Positions 55,790-62,977 of a stretch of 64,000 bases of DNA are shown here, piece after piece. The notes under the pieces are model-generated. The model searched no databases. It saw only the letters and a list, made by a program, of their open reading frames with translations, and was not told the DNA's origin. The number at the start of each line of letters is the position of its first letter. The stretch's first letter is position 1. The position numbers and the translations under genes are program-made. Origin of the DNA: a bacterium (GTDB lineage Bacteria; Patescibacteriota; Gracilibacteria; UBA1369; PNNO01); assembly GCA_013824265.1 (NCBI GenBank), contig PNNO01000005.1:62001-126000 (forward strand). Reading direction: 5' to 3'.

Positions 55790-56647
55790 TTAATTAAGTC
55801 TTCCATTGCTGTTCGAATCTGAAAGCATTGAAGGTTTCTTCTCCCCGATTCTTTTCTTTACTTCGTCGATGTGCTCTTGGGCGGGGAGTTCTTCGGGCAT
55901 GGTGCCGCCGATGTCTTTGATGGCTTTTCTGACTTTGCCGCCTACGATAAAGTGTGTTTTTGATGCACCTGATTCACCTATAATTTCTCCTTGATGTAAT
56001 TTTGTTTGTAATTGTTCGTCGGTCTGTGTGATTCTGAATAGATTGGCGGCGAGTTCAGTTGCGCCGGCTCTATCTAATATTTTATCTTTTCCGATACGCT
56101 TTTGTTGTTGTATTTGTTGACTGGTACGACCATATAAACCTTTATACCCTGCGTCATTAAATTTACCAAAATTTCTTACACCGGAATCCTGGGCGGTTTT
56201 GAAAAGTTTTTTGTTATGATTTGTAACCTCATCTCGGGTTAAAAGCCTTTTTTCATCATCTGTAAGATTCTCAAAAAGCTCCTGTTTTCTGGTTTGTGCT
56301 GCAAAATAAGTTTGAGCCAATGCAATGGATGGTTTTGTAGGATCTCCATTTTGAGCAATAAGATAACAAGCATACCTGGAAAGCTTATAGTCAAGTACTG
56401 ACTGAATGGCTCCCTTCCCCCCTTTTATCACCTTCCCGATATCGGCAAAGTGATCCGCAACATTTTGTCCACTTAATGTACAGGCTGATTTTGCTTTTTC
56501 AATAACATTCTCAAAATTACTCCATTTGGTGTACTCCAAAATCACCATTAATTCTCTGGCTTCCCAGTATTCAAAGCCGTCTTGGTCTATCTTTTTAATA
56601 TCCTCAAAATTTATATTTGGAGATATGGGAGTTAAGTTGTTATCCAT
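55790..56647 (-). CDS. dinD: DNA-damage-inducible protein D-like (BRO-N domain)
   Basis: 285 aa from ATG 56647; a TTG at 56659 directly after the hsdM stop is a weaker alternative. Matches DinD: YWEARELMVILEYTKWSNFENVI (shown here for its N-terminal region, residues about 22-44), then the phrases DYKLSRYACYLIAQNGD, YFAAQTRKQE and a C-terminal helical part with GATELAANLFRITQTDEQL. E. coli DinD is LexA-regulated and inhibits RecA activity; its role inside restriction operons is not established. Confidence 0.9.
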   Translation of the reverse strand: MDNNLTPISPNINFEDIKKIDQDGFEYWEARELMVILEYTKWSNFENVIEKAKSACTLSGQNVADHFADIGKVIKGGKGAIQSVLDYKLSRYACYLIAQNGDPTKPSIALAQTYFAAQTRKQELFENLTDDEKRLLTRDEVTNHNKKLFKTAQDSGVRNFGKFNDAGYKGLYGRTSQQIQQQKRIGKDKILDRAGATELAANLFRITQTDEQLQTKLHQGEIIGESGASKTHFIVGGKVRKAIKDIGGTMPEELPAQEHIDEVKKRIGEKKPSMLSDSNSNGRLN

Positions 56648-56659
56648 ATTTATTAACAA

Positions 56660-58171
56660 TTACGAAATATTTAATGTTTTCAAATGCCCTGCCATCTCTT
56701 CTTCAAGCCTTTTTAGTTCAGGTTCAAGTTTTTTTAATTCAGCCAGATTTGCGGAAATATCTATTTCTTCTTCTTCCACAAATGTATCCACATATCTTGT
56801 TATGTTGAGGTTGTAGTCATTTTCTTTGATCTCTTCCGGCATTACTTTGCGGGAAAACTTGTCGATTTCCTCACGGTTTGCATAGGTATTATAGATTTTT
56901 TCGATATTTTCTTTGCTTAAACTATTTTTGGCTTTACCGGGCTTAAATTCCTTTGAGGCTTCTATAAACAAAATATCTTTTTTGCTTTCATTTGCTCCCC
57001 CGGCTTCTCTTGATCTATCAATTATTAAAATGGCAACAGGAATGCCGGTTGTTTGAAAAAGCCCAGCGGGAAGGCCGATTACCGCATCAATAATATTTTC
57101 CTCTATAAATGATTGTCTGATTTTTCCTTCCGCTCCTCCTCTAAATAAAACCCCATGCGGAACAATAACGGCAACGCGGCCACTCTTAGCTTTGGCTGTT
57201 TCCACCATATGTGTAATAAAAGCAAAATCTCCTTTGTCCTTTGGCGGAATACCACGGAAGAAACGGTTGTATTTATCGTTCTCAGCATTCTCAGCGCCCC
57301 ATTTTTTTAACGAAAAAGGTGGATTTGCAATTACCAAATCAAATTTCATCAGACGGTCATCTTCCACTAGAAGGGGATTGTTTAAAGTATCTCCCCATTC
57401 CAGCCGTGTGCCGTCTTTTCCGTGCAGAAACATGTTCATACGAGCAAGCTGGTAGGTTGATCCTGTGCTTTCCTGTCCGTATAAGGCGTAATTTTTAGAT
57501 CCCTGCTTTTCGATTTCCTCTCCCGCCAATAAAAGTAGTCCTCCAGATCCGCAGGCTGGGTCGCATATACGGGCTCCGTCTTTTGGTTGAGCAAGTCTTG
57601 ACAAAAGTCGAGAAACGTAGCGAGGGGTAAAAAATTCTCCCGCTTTCTTGCCGGCTTGAGACCCAAACTGTCCTATCATATACATATAAGCGTTTCCGAT
57701 AACATCATCATCCATATTACCCAAATCAATCTGATGGAAGTCATTTATAAGATGACGAATCATTTTATTACGCTGTTCAACTTTCCCTAAAGTCGATTCT
57801 GAATTAAAATCCAGACCGCTAAAAATTCCTTCAAGTTTTTCCTTATTATTTTCTTCTATACGGTGCATTACTTTATTCATTTCCTCGCCAATATTGTCTT
57901 TTTCATGAATCGAATAAATATAATCAAAAGAAGAATCCGGGGGCAGATAAAAACGACCGGCTTTCATTTTTTCCTGTATGCGATCTTCATCATTACCAAA
58001 GCGTTCCTGAAGCTTTTGATGCTCTTTTTTTTCAAGATCACTTAAGTATTTAAAGAAGAGCATGGCCAAAACATAATCTTTATATACTGCGGCATCCAAA
58101 GAAGTACGTGATGAATCGGCCGCATTCCAGAGGACTTTGTTTAAATGTTCTTGAGTTGTTATGTCGTTCAT
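56660..58171 (-). CDS. hsdM: Type I restriction enzyme, modification subunit
   Basis: 503 aa adenine-N6 methyltransferase subunit. N-terminal helical HsdM_N domain (residues 1-150), SAM motif DPACGSGGLLL (about 204) and catalytic NPPF (about 282-285). Starts 3 bp after the half-size hsdS. With HsdS it makes the modification enzyme; with HsdR, the restriction complex. Confidence 0.97.
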   Translation of the reverse strand: MNDITTQEHLNKVLWNAADSSRTSLDAAVYKDYVLAMLFFKYLSDLEKKEHQKLQERFGNDEDRIQEKMKAGRFYLPPDSSFDYIYSIHEKDNIGEEMNKVMHRIEENNKEKLEGIFSGLDFNSESTLGKVEQRNKMIRHLINDFHQIDLGNMDDDVIGNAYMYMIGQFGSQAGKKAGEFFTPRYVSRLLSRLAQPKDGARICDPACGSGGLLLLAGEEIEKQGSKNYALYGQESTGSTYQLARMNMFLHGKDGTRLEWGDTLNNPLLVEDDRLMKFDLVIANPPFSLKKWGAENAENDKYNRFFRGIPPKDKGDFAFITHMVETAKAKSGRVAVIVPHGVLFRGGAEGKIRQSFIEENIIDAVIGLPAGLFQTTGIPVAILIIDRSREAGGANESKKDILFIEASKEFKPGKAKNSLSKENIEKIYNTYANREEIDKFSRKVMPEEIKENDYNLNITRYVDTFVEEEEIDISANLAELKKLEPELKRLEEEMAGHLKTLNIS

Positions 58172-58174
58172 ATT

Positions 58175-58747
58175 TTAGTTGGTTATTAATTGTTTAATAG
58201 CTTCTCCGGCAATATTTTTAGTGAGTTTTATTTTTTTTATTAAAAGTTTTTCAATTTGTTGTGAGTTTTTGCTTATATCTACAATCATTTTTTGATTGAA
58301 TAAAGACGGGATCGGAATTATCAGGTTTTCCAAAGATCTTCGTAAAATTGTTTTAATTGTGCTGCCGGTAAGAATTTTCTGAATACTATTTTGACCTGCC
58401 CGGGAGTTAAGGTAAATGGATAAATATTCAGGCATAACAGCATCGTCCTTGATTCTTAAAATAAACATGGATGAAGCCGCAATGGTATTAGTTGAGTCAT
58501 TATCAAAAACCCCGGAACGGAAAATTCCACGAGAGGAGAGTAATACATCATTTCTTGTGACAAATGCGTTTGTGCGTGGTAAATTTAAACTGATCTTGGT
58601 TAATTCAGGATAATTTATGGTTCCATCAGTATTAATATTTTTCGCTAATAAGACTTTGGTTTCACCGTTGGAATCGCCAATTAAGGCTTCCCTGAAGGTA
58701 TAACCGGCAATAATTCCTGAGATTTCTTTAAGATGTTTGGTTTGCAT
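58175..58747 (-). CDS. Half-size specificity subunit (single TRD)
   Basis: 190 aa: one target-recognition domain (residues about 1-150) and one C-terminal helix, with family phrases such as LLSSRG and IIPIPSLFNQKMIVDI. It has the size of a half HsdS, which can pair as a dimer or act as an alternative. It is the first gene of the island, at the predicted transcription start. A second, full HsdS lies downstream. It could be a functional second specificity or a relic; the frame is intact. Confidence 0.85.
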   Translation of the reverse strand: MQTKHLKEISGIIAGYTFREALIGDSNGETKVLLAKNINTDGTINYPELTKISLNLPRTNAFVTRNDVLLSSRGIFRSGVFDNDSTNTIAASSMFILRIKDDAVMPEYLSIYLNSRAGQNSIQKILTGSTIKTILRRSLENLIIPIPSLFNQKMIVDISKNSQQIEKLLIKKIKLTKNIAGEAIKQLITN

Positions 58748-58753
58748 GCCTCA

Positions 58754-58782
58754 TATATACTGCAGTTTAAAATCAAAGTCAA
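58754..58782 (-). promoter_or_regulatory. Restriction-island promoter predicting a leaderless mRNA
   Basis: TTGACT (58782-58777), 17 bp, TATATA (58759-58754). The start of transcription is expected about 7 nt later, at 58747, which is the A of the first ATG. Confidence 0.7.
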
Positions 58783-58855
58783 TACTTTTTTCTATGCACA
58801 CCGTAACAATACTGTGTTTGTGAATAAGTAGAAAACATTGTTTTTTTAATCTTTC

Positions 58856-58884
58856 AAAAAAAGGCCGCTCCTCTCGGAACGGCC
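58856..58884 (-). terminator. Intrinsic terminator of rplJ-rplL
   Basis: On the - strand, GGCCGTTCC and GGAGCGGCC (one mismatch), 4-nt loop, followed by seven T. Separates the ribosomal operon from the restriction island. Confidence 0.92.
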
Positions 58885-58908
58885 CTTTTAGATTTTTACT
58901 TCAAACGC

Positions 58909-59307
58909 TTACTTGAATTCAACTGTTGCGCCTGCTTCTTCAAGCTTCTTCTTAAGCTCTTCAGCTTCAGGTTTTGCAACGTTTTCTTTTACCGGTTTTG
59001 GAGCTCCGTCAACAAGATCCTTTGATTCTTTAAGTCCAAGTCCCGTGATTTCACGTACAGCCTTGATAACAGCAACTTTTTGTCCACCTGCTGCTGCAAG
59101 TACAACAGTTACGTTTCCATCATCAGCACCTGCGTCGGCAGCACCTGCGGCAGGAGCACCTGCGGCAGCCATCATCATTGGCGCAGCTGCAGAAACACCG
59201 AATTTCTCTTCCATTGCCTTTACCAAGTTTGCAAGGTCGAGTACAGAAAGCTTCTCTACCATTTCGAGAATCTTTTCTGCGTCTTTGCTCAACTGAACAT
59301 CTTCCAT
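58909..59307 (-). CDS. rplL: Ribosomal protein L7/L12
   Basis: 132 aa stalk protein that recruits translation GTPases. N-terminal dimerisation helices (residues 1-35, [20 protein letters not shown]), an Ala/Gly-rich hinge (about 38-65), and a C-terminal domain with the conserved [24 protein letters not shown]... helix region ending GATVEFK. Follows rplJ by 41 bp. Confidence 0.99.
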   Translation of the reverse strand: MEDVQLSKDAEKILEMVEKLSVLDLANLVKAMEEKFGVSAAAPMMMAAAGAPAAGAADAGADDGNVTVVLAAAGGQKVAVIKAVREITGLGLKESKDLVDGAPKPVKENVAKPEAEELKKKLEEAGATVEFK

Positions 59308-59348
59308 TTTAAAATTTGTTAAGGATAAGAGTAAGTATGTTAAATGTA

Positions 59349-59885
59349 TTAATTGTTCCCTTTCTCAAGCTTTTCTTTATATGCTCCAACAACTCCGACA
59401 AAGCTTCGTAGAAGCGAGTACAAAGTTCCATGGAACCCACTGATTGGAGACTTCATAGATCCAACCAATTTTGCAAGAAGCTCTGTTCTTGAAGGAATTT
59501 TTGCAAGCTGAAGAGTTTCTTCTTTAGAAAGAATTTTTCCTTCCATAAGAGATCCTAGAAGTTTTACTCCTTCGTTGGTTTTTGAAAACTCAAAAAGTGT
59601 CTTTGCGGCAGCTATTTCATCTCCCATTCCAAAAGCCGCTCCAACCTGACCTTCAAGCGCTTCGTCAGGAATGTCTTTAAATCCTGCATTTTCAGCCGCT
59701 CTTTTAATAAGTGTCTTTTTCGCGACCTTGAATGTGACATCATTCTTTCTTAGTTTTCTTCGAAGATCGCTAAGGTCTTTTACGCTTACGCCTTTATATC
59801 CGGAAAAAACTACGGACTTGGAATTTGAAAACAATTCCTTTAATTCCACCATGACTTCTTCCTTTTTCTGCTTTGATACAGCCAT
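59349..59885 (-). CDS. rplJ: Ribosomal protein L10
   Basis: 178 aa. Binds 23S rRNA and anchors L7/L12 dimers through its C-terminal helix. Visible: [19 protein letters not shown] near residue 25, then [16 protein letters not shown], and a helical C-terminus ([17 protein letters not shown]). Preceded by an L10 leader with an attenuator hairpin, so feedback control by L10-L12 is predicted. rplK/rplA and rpoB are not adjacent. Confidence 0.98.
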   Translation of the reverse strand: MAVSKQKKEEVMVELKELFSNSKSVVFSGYKGVSVKDLSDLRRKLRKNDVTFKVAKKTLIKRAAENAGFKDIPDEALEGQVGAAFGMGDEIAAAKTLFEFSKTNEGVKLLGSLMEGKILSKEETLQLAKIPSRTELLAKLVGSMKSPISGFHGTLYSLLRSFVGVVGAYKEKLEKGNN

Positions 59886-60022
59886 ATATTTAGTAGTTAA
59901 AAAAAACGACCGTTGTCTGAGACGGCCATCTGAATGCGCTCCAAATTGTTGGAGCTAAAACTCTAAAGATGTTTGTCTCGGCAGGTTTTACGCCTTTTTA
60001 AGGCCACCGGCTGTCTCTGACG
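59886..60022 (-). ncRNA. Ribosomal protein L10 leader
   Basis: The 5' leader of rplJ carries the L10-leader signature on the - strand: AGACAGCCGGTGGCCTTA near the 5' end and GTAAAACCTGCCGAGA downstream, which form the kink-turn-containing L10/L12 binding site. The 3' part holds the hairpin GCTCCAACAATTTGGAGC and the attenuator next to rplJ. It starts right after a sigma70 promoter. Confidence 0.88.
59899..59927 (-). terminator. Attenuator hairpin before rplJ
   Basis: On the - strand, GGCCGT and ACGGTC arms (one G-U) with an 8-nt loop, then G and eight T, ending 13 nt before the rplJ ATG. It has intrinsic-terminator form inside the L10 leader. Known in Bacillus subtilis, where L10(L12)4 controls its operon by attenuation. 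Confidence 0.72.
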
Positions 60023-60028
60023 CTGATT

Positions 60029-60056
60029 AGTTTACTTGGATTGCATATAAAGTCAA
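60029..60056 (-). promoter_or_regulatory. rplJ-rplL promoter
   Basis: TTGACT (60056-60051), 16 bp, TAAACT (60034-60029). Transcription should begin near 60022. Divergent from the miaA promoter, with the two -35 boxes only 7 bp apart. Confidence 0.65.
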
Positions 60057-60063
60057 ATAAAAA

Positions 60064-60092
60064 TTGATTGATGCGACTTTTTCTGGTATCAA
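60064..60092 (+). promoter_or_regulatory. miaA-recJ promoter predicting a leaderless mRNA
   Basis: TTGATT (60064-60069), 17 bp, TATCAA (60087-60092) with extended TGG. The expected start of transcription, 7 nt after the -10 box, is 60099, the A of the miaA ATG. Confidence 0.6.
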
Positions 60093-60098
60093 CAGATC

Positions 60099-61025
60099 AT
60101 GGACATAGATCAAATCATATCGGACTTTTTAAGTGAATCCCTTTTGACCGGGCAAAAGCCTTTACTTGTTGTTCTTGGCGGTACGGCTTCAGGGAAAACG
60201 GCTCTTAGCGTTGAATTGGCAAAAAAGTTTAACGGTGAAATTATCTCCACAGATTCAAGGCAGGTTTATAGGTATATGGATATTGCGACTGCAAAAATTA
60301 AGCCGCAGGAGACCCAAGGTGTCCCTCATTATATGATAGATATAGTCAATCCGGATGAAGAGTTTACTCTGGCTGATTTCGTGAAAAAGGCAAAGATGCA
60401 CATAGAGGATATTCTGAGGCGTGGGAAACTACCTATTTTGGCCGGAGGTACGGGGCTTTATATTAGAGCGATTTGCGAAAATTACGCAATTCCAAGAATA
60501 CCGCCGAACAATGAGCTTCGCGCTCAGCTTCAGGCTGAATTTGAAGAAAAAGGTGCGGAGTATCTTTATGAGAAACTAAAGGAACTTGATCCCGAGGCTG
60601 CGGGAAAAATCCATCCAAATAATTACAGGTACGTGATAAGGGCTTTGGAAATAGCTTGTACGGGTCAAAAAAAGGCTGACTTGAAACATGAAGCTCAATA
60701 TAATGTCTTAAAGTTCGGGATAGAGTGGGATCGTGAAAAGCTTTATGAAAGGATAGATGCACGTGCGGCAAATCAAATTGAAGAAGGTTTAATAAACGAA
60801 ACAAAGACTCTTCTTCAAAAAGGGTACGATTTATCCTTGCCTTCCATGTCTTCACTTGGATATCCGGAAATGATCAAATATATAAATGGCGAAATTTCGC
60901 TTGAGGAAGCCCTTAATATCCTGCAACAAAATACTAGGAATTATGCCAAAAGACAGCTAACATGGTTTCGAAGAGAACCGGATGTTATATGGATTTCGGG
61001 CGAGGAACTTGCCGCTAAAAATTAA
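60099..61025 (+). CDS. miaA: tRNA dimethylallyltransferase
   Basis: 308 aa. Adds dimethylallyl to A37 of tRNAs reading UNN codons. P-loop GGTASGKT (about residues 30-37), the STDSRQVYRYMDIATAK substrate loop, PHYMIDI, then AGGTGLYIRAI and NNYRYVIRALEI, and the C-terminal TRNYAKRQLTWFRR. Full length. recJ follows 4 bp after its stop, so they form an operon. Confidence 0.98.
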   Translation: MDIDQIISDFLSESLLTGQKPLLVVLGGTASGKTALSVELAKKFNGEIISTDSRQVYRYMDIATAKIKPQETQGVPHYMIDIVNPDEEFTLADFVKKAKMHIEDILRRGKLPILAGGTGLYIRAICENYAIPRIPPNNELRAQLQAEFEEKGAEYLYEKLKELDPEAAGKIHPNNYRYVIRALEIACTGQKKADLKHEAQYNVLKFGIEWDREKLYERIDARAANQIEEGLINETKTLLQKGYDLSLPSMSSLGYPEMIKYINGEISLEEALNILQQNTRNYAKRQLTWFRREPDVIWISGEELAAKN

Positions 61026-61029
61026 GGAC

Positions 61030-62688
61030 ATGTCAGTACTTGGGAAAAAATGGAAAGTTTTGAATAAGGCGCCAAAGGGCGTGGTTGAGAAGATGCTTGA
61101 AAATCGCGGACTTATGGATCCGGATGATTTGGCGCGTTTTATTAAACCTGATTTTGTAAAAGGGTTTCATGATCCGTTTTTGTTTACAGGAATGGATAAA
61201 ATCGTGGAAAGAATTGAAAAAGCCATAAAGAGTGGTGAACGAATTATTGTTTACGGAGATTACGACGTGGATGGAATAAGTGGTGCGGCAATCGTTTTTC
61301 TTACGCTTGAACACTTGGGTGGTAAAGTGTCTTATCGGCTTCCGCACAGGCTTAATGACGGGTATGGTATTAACGAAAAGTATCTTGATGAGTTTGAAAC
61401 CGCGGGCGTGAAACTTGTTATTACCGTTGATTGCGGCATTTCGAACGCGCGGGAAATTACAATCGCAAAGCAAAAGGGGATTGATGTAATTATTACGGAT
61501 CATCACAATATTCCGGAAAATTATCCGCACGATGCTTATGAAGTTCTTCATCCGATGCGAAAAGACAGTAAATATCCGTTTAAGGAATTAACTGGTGCGG
61601 GCGTGGCTTTTAAGCTTGCGCAAGCGCTTTTAAAAGAAGACGCCTTTGCTTATTCTCTGCTTGATTTGGCCAGTCTTGGAACTGTTGCGGATTGTGGCCC
61701 TATAGTAGGAGAGAACAGATTGATAGTTAAAAGAGGATTGGAACTTCTTCCTCAAACAAAGTGGGAAGGGCTTAAATTTTTGCAGGAACTTGCCGGAGTT
61801 GATTTTGGAAAACCCCTTAATACACACACAATCGGCTTTCAGATAGCGCCCAGAATAAATGCGGCGGGAAGGATTGATTCGCCTTATTTTGCGCTGCAGC
61901 TTCTTATAAATAATCAGGAGCCTGGTAAGTCAAAACAGCTTGCGAATCAGTTGGAAAAACTAAACAAGAAAAGACAAAACATGTTGAGTAATGCCCTTGA
62001 AGAAGCGGAAAACAGATTTAGATCACATCAAAACAGTTCAATTATTATTGAGTATGATAAAAATTGGCATGTTGGAATTATCGGTTTGGTTGCCGGAAGA
62101 TTGTCGGAAAAATATTCCAAGCCGGCGATAATACTTCAGAATTTTGACACCTACCTTGTGGCTTCGGCCAGAAGTTTGGAGTACTTCAATATTATCGAGG
62201 CTTTAACAAAACACGCGGATTTATTGGATCATTACGGAGGGCATGCGCAAGCCGCGGGATTTAATATCCCAAAGGCGAATTTAAAAAAATTCATAACCTC
62301 GATTAATGAGTACGCGGCTAAGAAACTTAAGACTTGTGATATTGCCCCTCAGCTTAGTATAGAATGTGAAATTGCTCCCGAAGAGGCTTCCTGGAGCACT
62401 TTTGAGTTTATTAAATCGCTTGAACCTTTTGGTGTTGGGAACGATCGTCCAAAATTTTTGCTTAAAAAAGTTCAAGTTGAAAATTCACGAACGGTAGGGA
62501 AGGAAGATAAGCATTTGTCGGTTTCCTTTAATATCAACGGGAAAAATGTGAACGGAATAGGTTTTAACCTTGGTAGTTTTGTTGATTACACAAGACAGCA
62601 TCGGTCGCTTGATATAGTCTTCCAGTTGGAAGAAAACGAGTGGAAGGGAAACAAAAGTCTGCAGATGAAGTTGGTTGATTTTAAGTAG
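61030..62688 (+). CDS. recJ: Single-stranded-DNA exonuclease RecJ
   Basis: 552 aa from ATG 61030 (opening MSVLGKKWKV); an upstream in-frame ATG inside miaA is rejected. 5'-3' exonuclease of recombination and mismatch repair. DHH motifs: GDYDVDG (about 75-81), VDCGISN, TDHHN (about 156-160), GTVADCG, then the DHHA1 motif GGHAQAAGF and a C-terminal OB-like domain. It has a short AAGGA before the ATG, one of the few SD-like sites here. Confidence 0.96.
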   Translation: MSVLGKKWKVLNKAPKGVVEKMLENRGLMDPDDLARFIKPDFVKGFHDPFLFTGMDKIVERIEKAIKSGERIIVYGDYDVDGISGAAIVFLTLEHLGGKVSYRLPHRLNDGYGINEKYLDEFETAGVKLVITVDCGISNAREITIAKQKGIDVIITDHHNIPENYPHDAYEVLHPMRKDSKYPFKELTGAGVAFKLAQALLKEDAFAYSLLDLASLGTVADCGPIVGENRLIVKRGLELLPQTKWEGLKFLQELAGVDFGKPLNTHTIGFQIAPRINAAGRIDSPYFALQLLINNQEPGKSKQLANQLEKLNKKRQNMLSNALEEAENRFRSHQNSSIIIEYDKNWHVGIIGLVAGRLSEKYSKPAIILQNFDTYLVASARSLEYFNIIEALTKHADLLDHYGGHAQAAGFNIPKANLKKFITSINEYAAKKLKTCDIAPQLSIECEIAPEEASWSTFEFIKSLEPFGVGNDRPKFLLKKVQVENSRTVGKEDKHLSVSFNINGKNVNGIGFNLGSFVDYTRQHRSLDIVFQLEENEWKGNKSLQMKLVDFK

Positions 62689-62725
62689 CGGAGTTAAGAG
62701 GTGCTAGGTGTTTTCTAAACGAACT

Positions 62726-62819
62726 CCGTCCCGGGACGGCGATACTTCAAAACGCCAATTTGTCGCTATTTGATGAGCAAAACGGGCTGTCGGAAGCGCG
62801 GAACCTCAAAACGCAGAAT
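62726..62819 (-). repeat. 94-bp dispersed intergenic repeat, copy 2 (inverted)
   Basis: Reverse-complement partner of 2344-2437, ungapped, about 85% identical by manual count, with the same terminal palindrome CCGTCCCGGGACGG at 62726-62739. Lies 37 bp after recJ in a 289-bp gap that otherwise holds a 10-bp tandem repeat and a promoter. Confidence 0.85.
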
Positions 62820-62880
62820 TGAAATAAGTCAAGTTGTGTACGCCATGTGGTTGTGCTATCTTTACGCCTTATTTTGTGTG

Positions 62881-62900
62881 TCTCGTCGCGTCTCGTCGCG
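62881..62900 (+). repeat. Two tandem copies of TCTCGTCGCG
   Basis: A perfect 10-bp duplication upstream of the promoter of the last gene. Possible regulator site or slippage product. Confidence 0.7.
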
Positions 62901-62925
62901 GGTGACGCCGTAGTTGGCACTATAG

Positions 62926-62954
62926 TTGACATGGAAGGAAAAAGATTTTATAAT
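62926..62954 (+). promoter_or_regulatory. Perfect-consensus sigma70 promoter
   Basis: TTGACA (62926-62931), exactly 17 bp, TATAAT (62949-62954). The strongest promoter by consensus in the window. The start of transcription is near 62961. Confidence 0.88.
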
Positions 62955-62977
62955 ACTTAGAACACGTAAATAAATTT

